A stretch of 64,000 nt of DNA from positions 3,844,001 to 3,908,000 of the forward strand of contig OZ243937.1 in the NCBI GenBank assembly GCA_965214085.1, in the 5' to 3' direction. The notes under the pieces were generated by a model, which did not search any database, was not told the DNA's origin, and was given only the letters and a program-made list of their open reading frames with translations. A program made the translations under genes and the position numbers. Source of the stretch: UBA6055 sp965214085 (GTDB lineage Bacteria > Chloroflexota > Anaerolineae > Aggregatilineales > Phototrophicaceae). Positions 1 to 7,554 of the stretch are shown piece by piece; positions within the stretch are counted from its first letter, which is position 1, and every line of letters starts with the position of its first letter.

Positions 1-577
1 CGGCGATATCGGCAAGCCACTGAGCTTCCGCGGCCAGCACATCAACCCCTGGCGCGAAAACTCGACTATTGAACAAGCCATCGTCAATTCGCTGATTCAC
101 GACATCCATTCGGCGCGCTGGCTGATGAACTCGGAAATCAGCCAGGTCTTTGTGCAGTGGGTACCATCCGAGCGCAATCAGCCGCGCAGCGCCCGTTACG
201 CTATCGTGCAGCTGGCCTTCGCCGATGGCGCCATCGGCAGCTTGGAATGGAACGGCGACTCCGGCTACGGCTACGAGATCGTCGTGGAAATCGTCGGCGA
301 GGCGGGTACGGCGCGCACGGCCAGCCATACCAGTCCGCTCCTGCGGCAAGGGGGCAGGGTGTCGCAAGGCGTCACGCCGGATTGGCCCCAACGCTTCGCC
401 CAAGCCTACAAGGATGAAGTCCAGATCTGGGTTGACGCGATCCGCCAGGGCGAGCCAAATGGACCCTCGGCTTGGGATGGCTATATGTCGCTGGTCGTGG
501 CTGACGCTTGCATCCGCTCAGTGGAGAGCGGGTCGCCGGCGGCACCGGTCGGGATAAAGCGGCCGGACATGTATTGA
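1..577 (+). CDS. Gfo/Idh/MocA-family oxidoreductase, C-terminal part (cut by window edge)
   Basis: The frame is already open at the edge (first whole codon at base 2) and ends in TGA at 575-577, leaving about 191 residues. The visible part is the C-terminal alpha/beta substrate-binding half of the family, with the characteristic end helix 'FAQAYKDEVQIWVDAIRQG' followed by a Pro-Ser-Ala-Trp-Asp-Gly stretch and a terminal helix. Members use NAD(P) to oxidise sugars or inositols. The Rossmann domain lies outside the window, so cofactor and substrate cannot be judged. An internal ATG at 125 is not the true start, because homologous sequence continues upstream of it. Confidence 0.8.
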   Translation, partial: GDIGKPLSFRGQHINPWRENSTIEQAIVNSLIHDIHSARWLMNSEISQVFVQWVPSERNQPRSARYAIVQLAFADGAIGSLEWNGDSGYGYEIVVEIVGEAGTARTASHTSPLLRQGGRVSQGVTPDWPQRFAQAYKDEVQIWVDAIRQGEPNGPSAWDGYMSLVVADACIRSVESGSPAAPVGIKRPDMY

Positions 578-704
578 GCAGGCTATACGAAAACGGGGAA
601 TCAACTGCCGTCCGCTTCCAAACTACGAATCACGCCATCTTTGTGCAGTTCGGACGCGAGAAAAGCTTCGCGGCCGCTAATGGCGCAAATTCGAACGGAA
701 AATC

Positions 705-736
705 AAACACAGAGTTCACAGAGAGCACAGAGAAAA
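705..736 (+). repeat. CACAGAG-type interspersed repeat copy
   Basis: The 578-913 gap holds no convincing gene. This copy has degenerate tandem ACACAGAG-like units followed by 'AAAAG'. It belongs to the family found in most long gaps of this window. A short ORF across it (508-789) overlaps the upstream gene in another frame and is rejected. Confidence 0.7.
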
Positions 737-865
737 GCAATATTGAAAGCTTACGTCATAAGTCAGGAGTGATTTTGAGAGACATTTGAAGTCTTTTTGA
801 TGCCTCTTGCCGTATTCCAGTCTATAGACTGCTTTGAATAGTCGTCTAAACACCTAAATCTTTGT

Positions 866-910
866 GACCTCTGTGTTCTCTGTGGTTAAAATATTTTGAT
901 GCGATTGCCC
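866..910 (-). repeat. CACAGAG-type interspersed repeat with GCAATCGCATCAA head
   Basis: Read on the reverse strand, this begins with GGGCAATCGCATCAA, passes through an AT-rich spacer to TTAACC, then CACAGAGAACACAGAG. The same order recurs at 11731, 34604 and 59221. It lies directly downstream of the epimerase stop codon. Confidence 0.75.
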
Positions 911-913
911 AAC

Positions 914-1867
914 CTACAATCCGCGGTAATTACGATACCACTCCCAGGTCCGCCGCAGCCCATCGCGGATGGACACCGATGGCGCGAAGCCCAGCAGCTC
1001 CCTCGCCTTCTCGTTATTACAATAGGTGATCGGCGGGTCGCTTAGCGGTGTTGGTACAGATACAGTATAAATAGCTTTGCCGGTGTACTCTTCGATAATT
1101 TCGACGAAGTCCGTCAGCAAAATCGGCGCGCCGCAGCCCAGGTTGATGATCTCGTAACCGAGGGGCATGTCCAGCGCGGCCAGTACGCCCGTCACTGTAT
1201 CCGCGATATAGGTCCAGTCGCGATGGATGTCGCCGCCGTTGAAGAGCCTGATGGGCTCGCCAGTCTGCGTCGCTTCCAGCAGGCGCCAGGGCATCATATC
1301 CGGGCGGCCCGCAGGACCATAAACGTTGAAAAAGCGCAGCGCGGTGACCGGCATGCCAGCGAGATTGTGGTAGGTGTGGGCGAGCAGCTCGGCGGCGCGT
1401 TTGCTGGCCGGATAAGCCGCCAACGGACGGTCGGCGGTATCGGTTTCGACGAATGGCAAGATTTTCGCGCGTCCATAAACTGACGAGGTCGACGCCAGCA
1501 CAAATTGTTCAATGCTGGCTCCCTTAGCCGCTTCGAGCAAGTTAAGCGTACCGCTAAGATTGACATCCAGATAAAGCCGCGGCTGATCGACGCTGGAGCG
1601 CACGCCAGCCAGCGCCGCCAGATGCGCCACACGCGTCACGCCCTGCTCAGCAAAGACCCGCTCGACCAGCGGGGCATCGCGAATATCGCCTTCGATCAGC
1701 GAGAATGATGTGTATTCGCGCAGGCTCGCGGCGTTTAGTCGCTTGATAGCCGGGTCGTAATAGTCGTTGAAATTGTCGATGACAACGACCTTGTCGCCGC
1801 GAGCGAGCAATGCCGCGGCCACGTGACTGCCAATGAAGCCTGCGCCGCCGGTAACAAGAGTGGTCAT
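914..1867 (-). CDS. NAD-dependent epimerase, UDP-glucuronate 4-epimerase-like
   Basis: This 317-residue extended short-chain dehydrogenase/reductase has the NAD-binding TGGAGFIG at residues 6-13, a TSSVYG stretch near 127-132 and catalytic Tyr152-x3-Lys156. The early 'NDYYDPAIKR' and later 'GRPDMMPW' segments are typical of UDP-glucuronate 4-epimerases, which invert C4 of UDP-GlcA for surface polysaccharides; UDP-glucose 4-epimerase is the alternative. Its ATG overlaps the stop of the upstream small ORF by 4 bases (ATGA), so it appears to be the last gene of a short reverse-strand operon with the 4-TM and miniprotein genes. No frameshift is visible. Confidence 0.9.
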   Translation of the reverse strand: MTTLVTGGAGFIGSHVAAALLARGDKVVVIDNFNDYYDPAIKRLNAASLREYTSFSLIEGDIRDAPLVERVFAEQGVTRVAHLAALAGVRSSVDQPRLYLDVNLSGTLNLLEAAKGASIEQFVLASTSSVYGRAKILPFVETDTADRPLAAYPASKRAAELLAHTYHNLAGMPVTALRFFNVYGPAGRPDMMPWRLLEATQTGEPIRLFNGGDIHRDWTYIADTVTGVLAALDMPLGYEIINLGCGAPILLTDFVEIIEEYTGKAIYTVSVPTPLSDPPITYCNNEKARELLGFAPSVSIRDGLRRTWEWYRNYRGL

Positions 1868-2070
1868 GCCGGTTGCTCTTGCATCAGCTTATGCCAGCTA
1901 CCACGCAATGTAATTTCATCCTTAACAGAGTTTAACTCGTGACTTATACACAATTCCAAGACATGCTCCCTAGCGACGATCAACCGACCAAACTTGGTCG
2001 GGCTAATCAATCCGGGTTTAAGGAACAGCGAATTAAGTGGAACAGTGGTTAGTTCTGATGGCGGAGTCAC
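1864..2070 (-). CDS. hypothetical 68-aa protein, doubtful
   Basis: An open frame of 68 codons starts at a GTG directly after the TAA of the 45-aa gene and ends in an ATGA overlap with the epimerase start. No signal peptide, membrane segment or family motif is recognised and there is no clear Shine-Dalgarno sequence. The only support is perfect packing between two neighbours. It could be a real coupled cistron or chance open sequence. Confidence 0.35.
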   Translation of the reverse strand: MTPPSELTTVPLNSLFLKPGLISPTKFGRLIVAREHVLELCISHELNSVKDEITLRGSWHKLMQEQPA

Positions 2071-2208
2071 TTATTGGTCAGAATTATCAACCCGGCTATG
2101 TCGTTTGCTTCGCTGGTTCGCATAACTAGCAATCGCGATAACCGCGAGATTTCCAAACAGAATGGTTAGCACGTAAAGCATCATCCACTCGGTTGACCAC
2201 ATCGTCAT
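2071..2208 (-). CDS. single-TM miniprotein, 45 aa, partner of the 4-TM protein
   Basis: This ORF starts at an ATG overlapping the TGA of the upstream 4-TM gene (ATGA). Its product has one hydrophobic segment (about residues 9-29, 'MMLYVLTILFGNLAVIAIAS') followed by a basic then polar tail (NQRSKRHSR...DNSDQ). The start overlap implies translational coupling. The same arrangement, a 4-TM gene followed by a 45-56-aa single-TM ORF with a 4-base overlap, is seen again at 14864-15477. That recurrence is the main argument that it is real. No family is recognised. Confidence 0.6.
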   Translation of the reverse strand: MTMWSTEWMMLYVLTILFGNLAVIAIASYANQRSKRHSRVDNSDQ

Positions 2209-2627
2209 GATGACAGCTCTTTTTCTGGGGAACGCCTGAGCTTGAATTGAAGAAACCCGCAGACGATTATCGTAGGTACGCTCAATAATAAGCCCAAAAT
2301 CGCAATTGCCCCCTTTGATATGTCTGGATTGTCCGCTCGTAGATTCATAAAAACTATACCATAGAATACGCTACAAAGTAACATTGCGGGTATTAGCAAG
2401 GTTGTCACTCGACGATAATTACCGGTTTTGAACCGCGCCATTTGCGATTTTTCAATATCGCTTCTAGTGCTAGCCAAAATTACCACGGACAGCATATATA
2501 ATTCTGTGCCACCAAAAATACCCTGATATTGCGGACTCTCACCCTTCAACAATGTAAAGACAAGAGCGGTAATGATCGGGAAAAGCGGAATTACAACAAA
2601 ATAGCTCGTCCAATTCGTCATGTTCAT
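2205..2627 (-). CDS. 4-TM hypothetical membrane protein
   Basis: The 140-residue product has four hydrophobic segments (roughly 9-27, 42-55, 74-95 and 104-125) separated by short charged loops. The second segment is entered through 'GGTELYMLS' and left through 'STRSDIEK'. The same pattern, P-L-x-P in TM1, then G-x-E-L and T-x-x-D, occurs in the 148-residue protein at 15031-15477, so the two are probably distant paralogues (by-eye alignment). The gene overlaps the 45-aa ORF by 4 bases. Its composition is more AT-rich than the neighbouring Dus gene, which would fit acquired DNA. Function unknown. Confidence 0.65.
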   Translation of the reverse strand: MNMTNWTSYFVVIPLFPIITALVFTLLKGESPQYQGIFGGTELYMLSVVILASTRSDIEKSQMARFKTGNYRRVTTLLIPAMLLCSVFYGIVFMNLRADNPDISKGAIAILGLLLSVPTIIVCGFLQFKLRRSPEKELSS

Positions 2628-2719
2628 AAGCTCTGATTTTTAACACGTTTGCAATGATGATGTTTCGAATAATATTGCACATACGTAATTCCCTTGCAAG
2701 CTAAAGCTCCTTTCACAAT

Positions 2720-3733
2720 TCATAATCGGTCTGGACTTGCTACGTTGAGCAGAATCGACTCCAACTCGGCATAAGAATCAATCCGCACCAGCCGATTCCG
2801 CACCTGGGCGGAGCCGGGCGCGTCCAGCTTGTACTTGCTGATTTGCCCGCGCAGCTCCCGCACAGCCACAGGCTCGGGCAGATTTGTCGACTCCAGCGTC
2901 AGTTGAGCGTGACGCAGCGCGATTTGAGCGCGCTCCACCCGCGACGGCTCGGGCAAGCTGAGCCCTGTCTCAAGGTAGGCAGCGATTTGCTGGAAGAGCC
3001 AGGGACGCCCCAGCGCCGCCCGCCCTACGATGACCGCATCGCAGCCGGTCGCATTCAGCATACGCCGCGCGTCTTCGCCGGTGTGGACATCGCCGTTGCC
3101 GATGATGGGCATAGCGCGCACAGCGTCCTTGACCGCGGCGATAACATCCCAATCGGCCGCGCCGCCATGCCCCTGCCCGGCGAAGCGCGCATGCACCGCC
3201 ACCGCCTGCGCGCCCACGGCTTCGGCCGCTACGGCAAAGGGCACTGCAGTAACAACGCCGTCTTCAAATCCGCTACGCACCTTGACCGTTACCGGTACAT
3301 CAACCGCCTTCACCACCGCCTCTACCACAGCAGCCGCCACATTGACATCCCGCAGCAGGGCCGCGCCGCCGCCCTTTTTGGCGATCTTCGGCACCCAGCA
3401 GCCCATGTTGATGTCGACGATGTCGGCGCCATGATCGACGACCACGCGCGCCGCTTCGGCCACGATATGCGGCTGGACGCCGAATAGCTGCACGGCGACG
3501 GGGCTTTCGCTCGCGCGCCAGTCGAAGCGTTGCAGCGCCCGCTCCCGCGAATTCTTGACGATATTGCTGCTGATGAGTTCGGTGCAAACCAGGCCGCAGC
3601 CGCCCAATTCGCGACACAGGCTGCGCAGGGCGAAGTTGGTATGCCCGGCCATCGGCGCCAGCGTCAAGGGCGAGTCGATTTGAATGCCGCCGATGTAGAG
3701 CGGTTTGAAAGTGGTGAGGGGCTGAGCAAGCAT
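2720..3733 (-). CDS. dusB: tRNA-dihydrouridine synthase (DusB-like)
   Basis: The 337-residue FMN TIM-barrel enzyme reduces specific uridines of tRNA with NADPH. N-terminal 'SPLTLAPMAGHTN' matches the FMN-binding start of the family. 'DINMGCWVPK' (107-116) contains the conserved cysteine (Cys112), and 'HARFAGQGHGGAADW' and 'IGNGDV' are later barrel strands. The family sequence is normally NMGCPVxK, so Trp113 in place of Pro is unusual. The short C-terminal helical domain is present. The stop lies before an AT-rich gap, and the gene appears monocistronic. Confidence 0.92.
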   Translation of the reverse strand: MLAQPLTTFKPLYIGGIQIDSPLTLAPMAGHTNFALRSLCRELGGCGLVCTELISSNIVKNSRERALQRFDWRASESPVAVQLFGVQPHIVAEAARVVVDHGADIVDINMGCWVPKIAKKGGGAALLRDVNVAAAVVEAVVKAVDVPVTVKVRSGFEDGVVTAVPFAVAAEAVGAQAVAVHARFAGQGHGGAADWDVIAAVKDAVRAMPIIGNGDVHTGEDARRMLNATGCDAVIVGRAALGRPWLFQQIAAYLETGLSLPEPSRVERAQIALRHAQLTLESTNLPEPVAVRELRGQISKYKLDAPGSAQVRNRLVRIDSYAELESILLNVASPDRL

Positions 3734-3741
3734 TATACGGA

Positions 3742-3778
3742 AATTTAACCACAGAGAACACAGAGAACACAGAGGTTA
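3742..3778 (+). repeat. CACAGAG-type interspersed repeat copy
   Basis: AAATTTAACCACAGAG followed by two more ACACAGAG units fills the gap just upstream of the Dus start codon. The TTTAACC lead-in is shared with copies at 11912 and 34604. Confidence 0.75.
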
Positions 3779-3822
3779 TCTTGCAAAGCAGCGCGTCTTG
3801 TTGGCCTCGATATCCTGAACGG

Positions 3823-4854
3823 TCAGAGAATCTCTTCCGCCATGAAGCGAAGGGCATCCAGCGAGAAGGCGGTGATGTTCAAAGTCGTGATGGGGCAATC
3901 GCGCCAGAGCTGCAAGCGGTCGCGGATGCGCGCCTTCGAGCCGACCAGGGCGACCGCGTCCACCAGCGCGTCCGGCACCGCCATCATGGCTTCGCCTTTG
4001 CGTCCCTGCAAATAGAGGTCTTGAATCATGTCGGCCGCCTCATCGAAGCCGAAGCGACAAGCCAACTCGTAATAGAAGTTCTTGCCTTTGGCGCCCATGC
4101 CGCCGATATAAAGCGCCAAGACCGGCTTGAGCTGGTTGTACGCCAGTTCGATTTCGTCTTCGATGACGACGGTGACCGACGGCGCGATATCGAAGCTGTC
4201 GAGGCTTTTGCCGCCGCCCGCCCGCGCCAGCCCGGCCTCCACCGCAGCCGCATAAGCTGAATAGTAATGCCCGGGCGAGAAGAAGATCGGCAGCCAGCCA
4301 TCGGCGATCTCGGCGGTCAGCGCCACATTCTTGGGGCCGATGGAGGCCAGATATATCGGCAGGTCGGGGCGGCCGTGAATGATGCTCTTCAATGAAATGC
4401 CTAATCCGGTGGCGTCTGCTCCCTGATAAGGAATCTGATAGTGCGCGCCGTCATGAACCAGCGGCGCCTCGCGCGCCAGGATCTGCCGCACAATTTGAAC
4501 GTATTCGCGGGTTTTGCCCAGCGGCTTGCCGTAGGGGCGGCCGTGCCAGCCTTCGACAACTTGTGGGCCCGAGAGCCCCAACCCCAGCAAGAAGCGCCCG
4601 CCGGAAAGCTGATCCAGCGTGATGGCGGTCATGGCTGTCATGGCCGGGCTGCGCGCCGGCATCTGCATGATGGACGAGCCCAGCTTGATGTTCTCGGTCA
4701 GCGCGCCGATCCAAGCCAACGGGGTAATGCAATCCGAGCCGTAAGCTTCGGCCGTCCAGACGGCGTAGTATCCCAGACGGTCAGCCTCTTGAATCATGTC
4801 CAGCGGCAGATCGATCCGCGCGCCCGAGTAGCCGATATTCAGTCCAAGTCTCAC
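3823..4854 (-). CDS. LLM-class flavin-dependent oxidoreductase, probably F420-dependent
   Basis: The 343-residue luciferase-like TIM-barrel protein opens with 'MRLGLNIGYSGARIDLPLD' and has 'EADRLGYYAVWTAEAYGSD', 'LGSSIMQMPARSPAMTAM' and 'GRFLLGLGLSGPQVVEGWHG', all classic for F420-type LLM enzymes (the MER and FGD relatives). Such proteins move hydride between F420H2 or FMNH2 and varied substrates; the substrate cannot be told from sequence. Length is normal and no cofactor genes are nearby. It is divergent from the aldolase operon across a 371-base gap. Confidence 0.88.
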   Translation of the reverse strand: MRLGLNIGYSGARIDLPLDMIQEADRLGYYAVWTAEAYGSDCITPLAWIGALTENIKLGSSIMQMPARSPAMTAMTAITLDQLSGGRFLLGLGLSGPQVVEGWHGRPYGKPLGKTREYVQIVRQILAREAPLVHDGAHYQIPYQGADATGLGISLKSIIHGRPDLPIYLASIGPKNVALTAEIADGWLPIFFSPGHYYSAYAAAVEAGLARAGGGKSLDSFDIAPSVTVVIEDEIELAYNQLKPVLALYIGGMGAKGKNFYYELACRFGFDEAADMIQDLYLQGRKGEAMMAVPDALVDAVALVGSKARIRDRLQLWRDCPITTLNITAFSLDALRFMAEEIL

Positions 4855-4896
4855 GCCGCCCTCCTGATTCGCGTTCTGCTGATGAGCCGATCCAAG

Positions 4897-5091
4897 TCAC
4901 TTATGGCGCTGTCGCCGCCTTTGCGCCCAAGTTCGCAGCAAGCGCAGCACCCATCGCGCCCCGATTATCATGCCGACTGCGAGAGAATTGAAGGCGACAT
5001 CGACCGGGTCAAAGACGCGGTTGGCTTCCGCGCTTGCGATGATGTCGGCGCCCCCGTCGGCAAAGTTCCGGACTAGCCGTATAATTATCAC
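4897..5091 (-). pseudogene. possible VanZ-like C-terminal remnant in the 4855-5225 gap
   Basis: A short reverse frame (GTG start, 64 codons) encodes 'VFDPVDVAFNSLAVGMIIG' followed by a basic tail. This resembles the last conserved block of VanZ-family membrane proteins (R-F-D-x-x-D-x-x-x-N-x-x-G). The upstream part of that family is missing and the frame closes soon above, so it is either a decayed fragment or coincidence. Nothing else is recognisable in this gap apart from the aldolase leader. Confidence 0.3.
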
Positions 5092-5225
5092 TCTTACGCA
5101 TTCGCCAGTAGAATCATATTCGCTGATATTTTGGGCTACGCACGAAAAGCGCGCTTTGACTTATCCCGCGGCAATGGCTAATATCCCTCACTGACTGACA
5201 AGCCGAATCGACAAGAGACGACAGG

Positions 5226-6035
5226 ATGCATGGACAAGAGTTGATACAAGCTTTACGCGCCGGGCAGCGGGTATACGGCACGGCGATTTATTCGCCCGCG
5301 CCGATCTGGCCGCGCGTGGTGCAGAACCTGGACCTGGATATGGTCTTCATCGACACCGAGCACACGCCGCAAGACCGCAACATGATTTCCTGGATGTGCC
5401 AAACCTTCGCCGCGCTGGGCATGGCGCCGGTGGTGCGCATCCCGGCGCCCGACCCCTACCTGGCGCAGATGACGCTGGATGGCGGCGCGCACGGCATCAT
5501 TGCGCCCTATATCGAATCGCCGCAGCAAGTCAAGGAGTTAGGCGGCGCGGTCAAGTTCGGCCCGCTGAAAGGCGACAAATTGCGCGCGGCGCTGGATGGC
5601 GAAGCTGACCTGGAACCCGAACTGGCCGATTACCTGGCGCAGCGCAACGCCAACAAAGCGCTCTTCATCAATATCGAAAGCGTGCCGGCTTTGAACGCGC
5701 TGGACGACATTTTGAAGCTGCCATATATCGACTGCGTATTGGTTGGACCCCATGATCTGTCTTGCAGCCTGGGCATGCCCGAGCAGTACGACGACCCGAC
5801 ATTTGACGCGGCCATTCGCACGATTATCACTAAGTCAAGAGCAGCCGGCGTCGGCGTCGGCATCCACCACAACTTCGCCCATCACGAAATCGCCTGGATC
5901 AAAGCCGGCGCCAACCTGGTCATGCACAGCTCGGACATTTCAGCCTTCAACCGGGCGCTGACGGCGGAATTCAAGCAGATCCGCGCCGAGACAAACGATG
6001 CCGGACAAATCGTCGACGAGAACGTACATTTCTAA
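5226..6035 (+). CDS. HpcH/HpaI-family aldolase
   Basis: The 269-residue class II, metal-dependent aldolase splits 2-keto-3-deoxy or 4-hydroxy-2-oxo acids to pyruvate plus an aldehyde. It shows 'DMVFIDTEHTPQD' (38-50) with the Glu-His pair, the glycine-rich 'GGAHGIIAPYIES' block where the metal-binding Glu is expected, and 'VLVGPHDLSCSLG' near 170. Length fits the family. It is first of three same-strand genes: 27 bases precede the dehydrogenase, and the cupin starts 3 bases after that. The set looks like a sugar-acid or hydroxy-acid degradation unit, with the exact substrate unknown. Confidence 0.87.
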   Translation: MHGQELIQALRAGQRVYGTAIYSPAPIWPRVVQNLDLDMVFIDTEHTPQDRNMISWMCQTFAALGMAPVVRIPAPDPYLAQMTLDGGAHGIIAPYIESPQQVKELGGAVKFGPLKGDKLRAALDGEADLEPELADYLAQRNANKALFINIESVPALNALDDILKLPYIDCVLVGPHDLSCSLGMPEQYDDPTFDAAIRTIITKSRAAGVGVGIHHNFAHHEIAWIKAGANLVMHSSDISAFNRALTAEFKQIRAETNDAGQIVDENVHF

Positions 6036-6062
6036 ATCTCACGCTTAAAGGAAAACAGCAAG

Positions 6063-7070
6063 ATGCCAAATATCTGGTTTGAAGCGAACGTACCGGACGA
6101 ATTCCGTGACATGTTTAAAGATGTCGCCGACGGTATCGCCCCGGGCGAGCAGGTGGCGAAGGACCCATTCCACCGGCTGGACGAAGCTGATGCTGTCATG
6201 GCAGGCGGGCGTACCTATGACGCCGCGGCCATGGACCGGGCGCCGCGCCTGTTGATCATCGCCCGCACCGGCGTCGGCTATGACAAGGTCGATGTGGAAG
6301 CCGCCAGCGCGCGCAATATCGCCGTGGCCAACGCGCCCGACGCGCCCACGGTCTCCACAGCCGAGCAAGCCGTCACCCTGATGATGACCGTTGCGCGCAA
6401 TATCAAGCGCGTCGCCAACGAGCTTGACCGCATGCTGGAAAGCGGCGATAGCAAAAACCTCTGGGGGGAATACGTAGCGCTCGAGCTGGATCAAAAACAG
6501 CTGGGCCTGGTTGGCTTGGGGCGGATCGGCGGGCACGTCAGCGGCATCGCTCGCGCCATCGGCATGAAAGTGGTCGCCCATGACCCCTTTGTCAGCGATG
6601 ACCGCTTCCGCCAATTGGGCGTCGACAAGGCAAGCTCGCTGGAGGGTCTGCTGAGCAGTTCGGATTTCGTCTCCCTGCATCTGCCGCTTAATGACGAGAC
6701 CTATCAAATCATGAATGCTGAGCGATTCGCGCAGATGAAGCCGGGCGCGGTCTTCATCAACGTTTCGCGCGGCGGGCACGTTGACGAAGCGGCGCTGGCC
6801 GCCGCCCTTGATCGCGGTCATCTCTTTGGCGCGGGCCTGGACGTCACTGATATCGAACCGCCAACAGCAGACAACCCGCTGCTCGGGCGCGACAATGTCG
6901 TCATCACGCCGCATGTGGCCAGCGCGACCGTGGTCGGCAAACGGCGTCTGGTTGTACATGCGCTGGAGCAGGCGCTGCAAGTCCTGCGTGGCGAGCAGCC
7001 GCCGCACCTCATCAATCCCGAAGTGTGGGACGCGGTGCGCGCGCGCTGGGAGGTTTCGCTGAAGGAGTAA
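6063..7070 (+). CDS. D-isomer-specific 2-hydroxyacid dehydrogenase
   Basis: The 335-residue NAD-dependent enzyme has 'GLGRIG' at 151-156 in a canonical Rossmann repeat. The catalytic triad of the family is visible as Arg236 ('NVSRGG'), Glu265 ('DIEPP') and His284 ('ITPHVAS'). 'TVSTAEQAVTLMM' and 'ARTGVGYDKVD' are typical of the phosphoglycerate dehydrogenase-like branch. There is no ACT or other regulatory domain, so a catabolic or reductase role on a 2-keto acid is more likely than serine synthesis. It sits between the aldolase and the cupin in one operon. Confidence 0.9.
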   Translation: MPNIWFEANVPDEFRDMFKDVADGIAPGEQVAKDPFHRLDEADAVMAGGRTYDAAAMDRAPRLLIIARTGVGYDKVDVEAASARNIAVANAPDAPTVSTAEQAVTLMMTVARNIKRVANELDRMLESGDSKNLWGEYVALELDQKQLGLVGLGRIGGHVSGIARAIGMKVVAHDPFVSDDRFRQLGVDKASSLEGLLSSSDFVSLHLPLNDETYQIMNAERFAQMKPGAVFINVSRGGHVDEAALAAALDRGHLFGAGLDVTDIEPPTADNPLLGRDNVVITPHVASATVVGKRRLVVHALEQALQVLRGEQPPHLINPEVWDAVRARWEVSLKE

Positions 7071-7073
7071 GGC

Positions 7074-7463
7074 ATGAGGCGCTTTGAGAGCAATCAAGTG
7101 GCGCCGGACTACGACGTGCTGGCGCCGGACGGTTCGCAGATTCGCCTGCTGCACAGCCTGGCCGGGGCGAGCGTCGTCCACTGTAGCCTGCCGGTGGGCG
7201 CGGTCACCATCCCGGTGCGGCACCGGACGGTCGAAGAAGTCTGGTTCTTTCTGGCTGGCGCCGGGCAGGTCTGGCGCAAGCAGGGCGATCGCGAGCAAGT
7301 TCTGGATGTGTCGCCACGCCTCAGCCTAACGATCCCGCTCGGGACAGTCTTCCAATTTCGAAACACAGGTGAGATTCCGCTGGAGTTCATCATCACGACA
7401 ACGCCGCCCTGGCCCGGCGAGGACGAGGCGGTCGTACTTGAGGCCGGCCCGTGGCGATACTAA
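7074..7463 (+). CDS. cupin-domain protein
   Basis: The 129-residue single-domain cupin has 'VPVRHRTVEEVWFFLAG'-like spacing of the first cupin motif (H-x-x-x-x-E around residues 43-50, G thereafter). The second motif, 'PLGTVFQFRNTGEIPLEFI', lacks the usual second-motif His, so metal binding is uncertain. It starts 3 bases after the dehydrogenase stop and is probably co-translated with it. Small cupins of this type are often sugar-acid isomerases or sensors, but no specific reaction can be assigned. Confidence 0.8.
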   Translation: MRRFESNQVAPDYDVLAPDGSQIRLLHSLAGASVVHCSLPVGAVTIPVRHRTVEEVWFFLAGAGQVWRKQGDREQVLDVSPRLSLTIPLGTVFQFRNTGEIPLEFIITTTPPWPGEDEAVVLEAGPWRY

Positions 7464-7554
7464 ATCAGCCGACGCCCCCAAGCAACTACTGATATACTGT
7501 CTTTTGCGTCTCGTAATTCAACCCTGATACCTTCTCACCGAAAGCGATAAATCG

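Noticed and set aside
508..789. 93-codon ORF after the first gene
   Set aside because: It starts inside the oxidoreductase gene in another frame and continues through CACAGAG repeat sequence.
6045..7298. 417-codon reverse ORF across the 2-hydroxyacid dehydrogenase and cupin
   Set aside because: Product is Ala/Arg/His-rich without motifs, while the forward strand has two intact families with catalytic residues.
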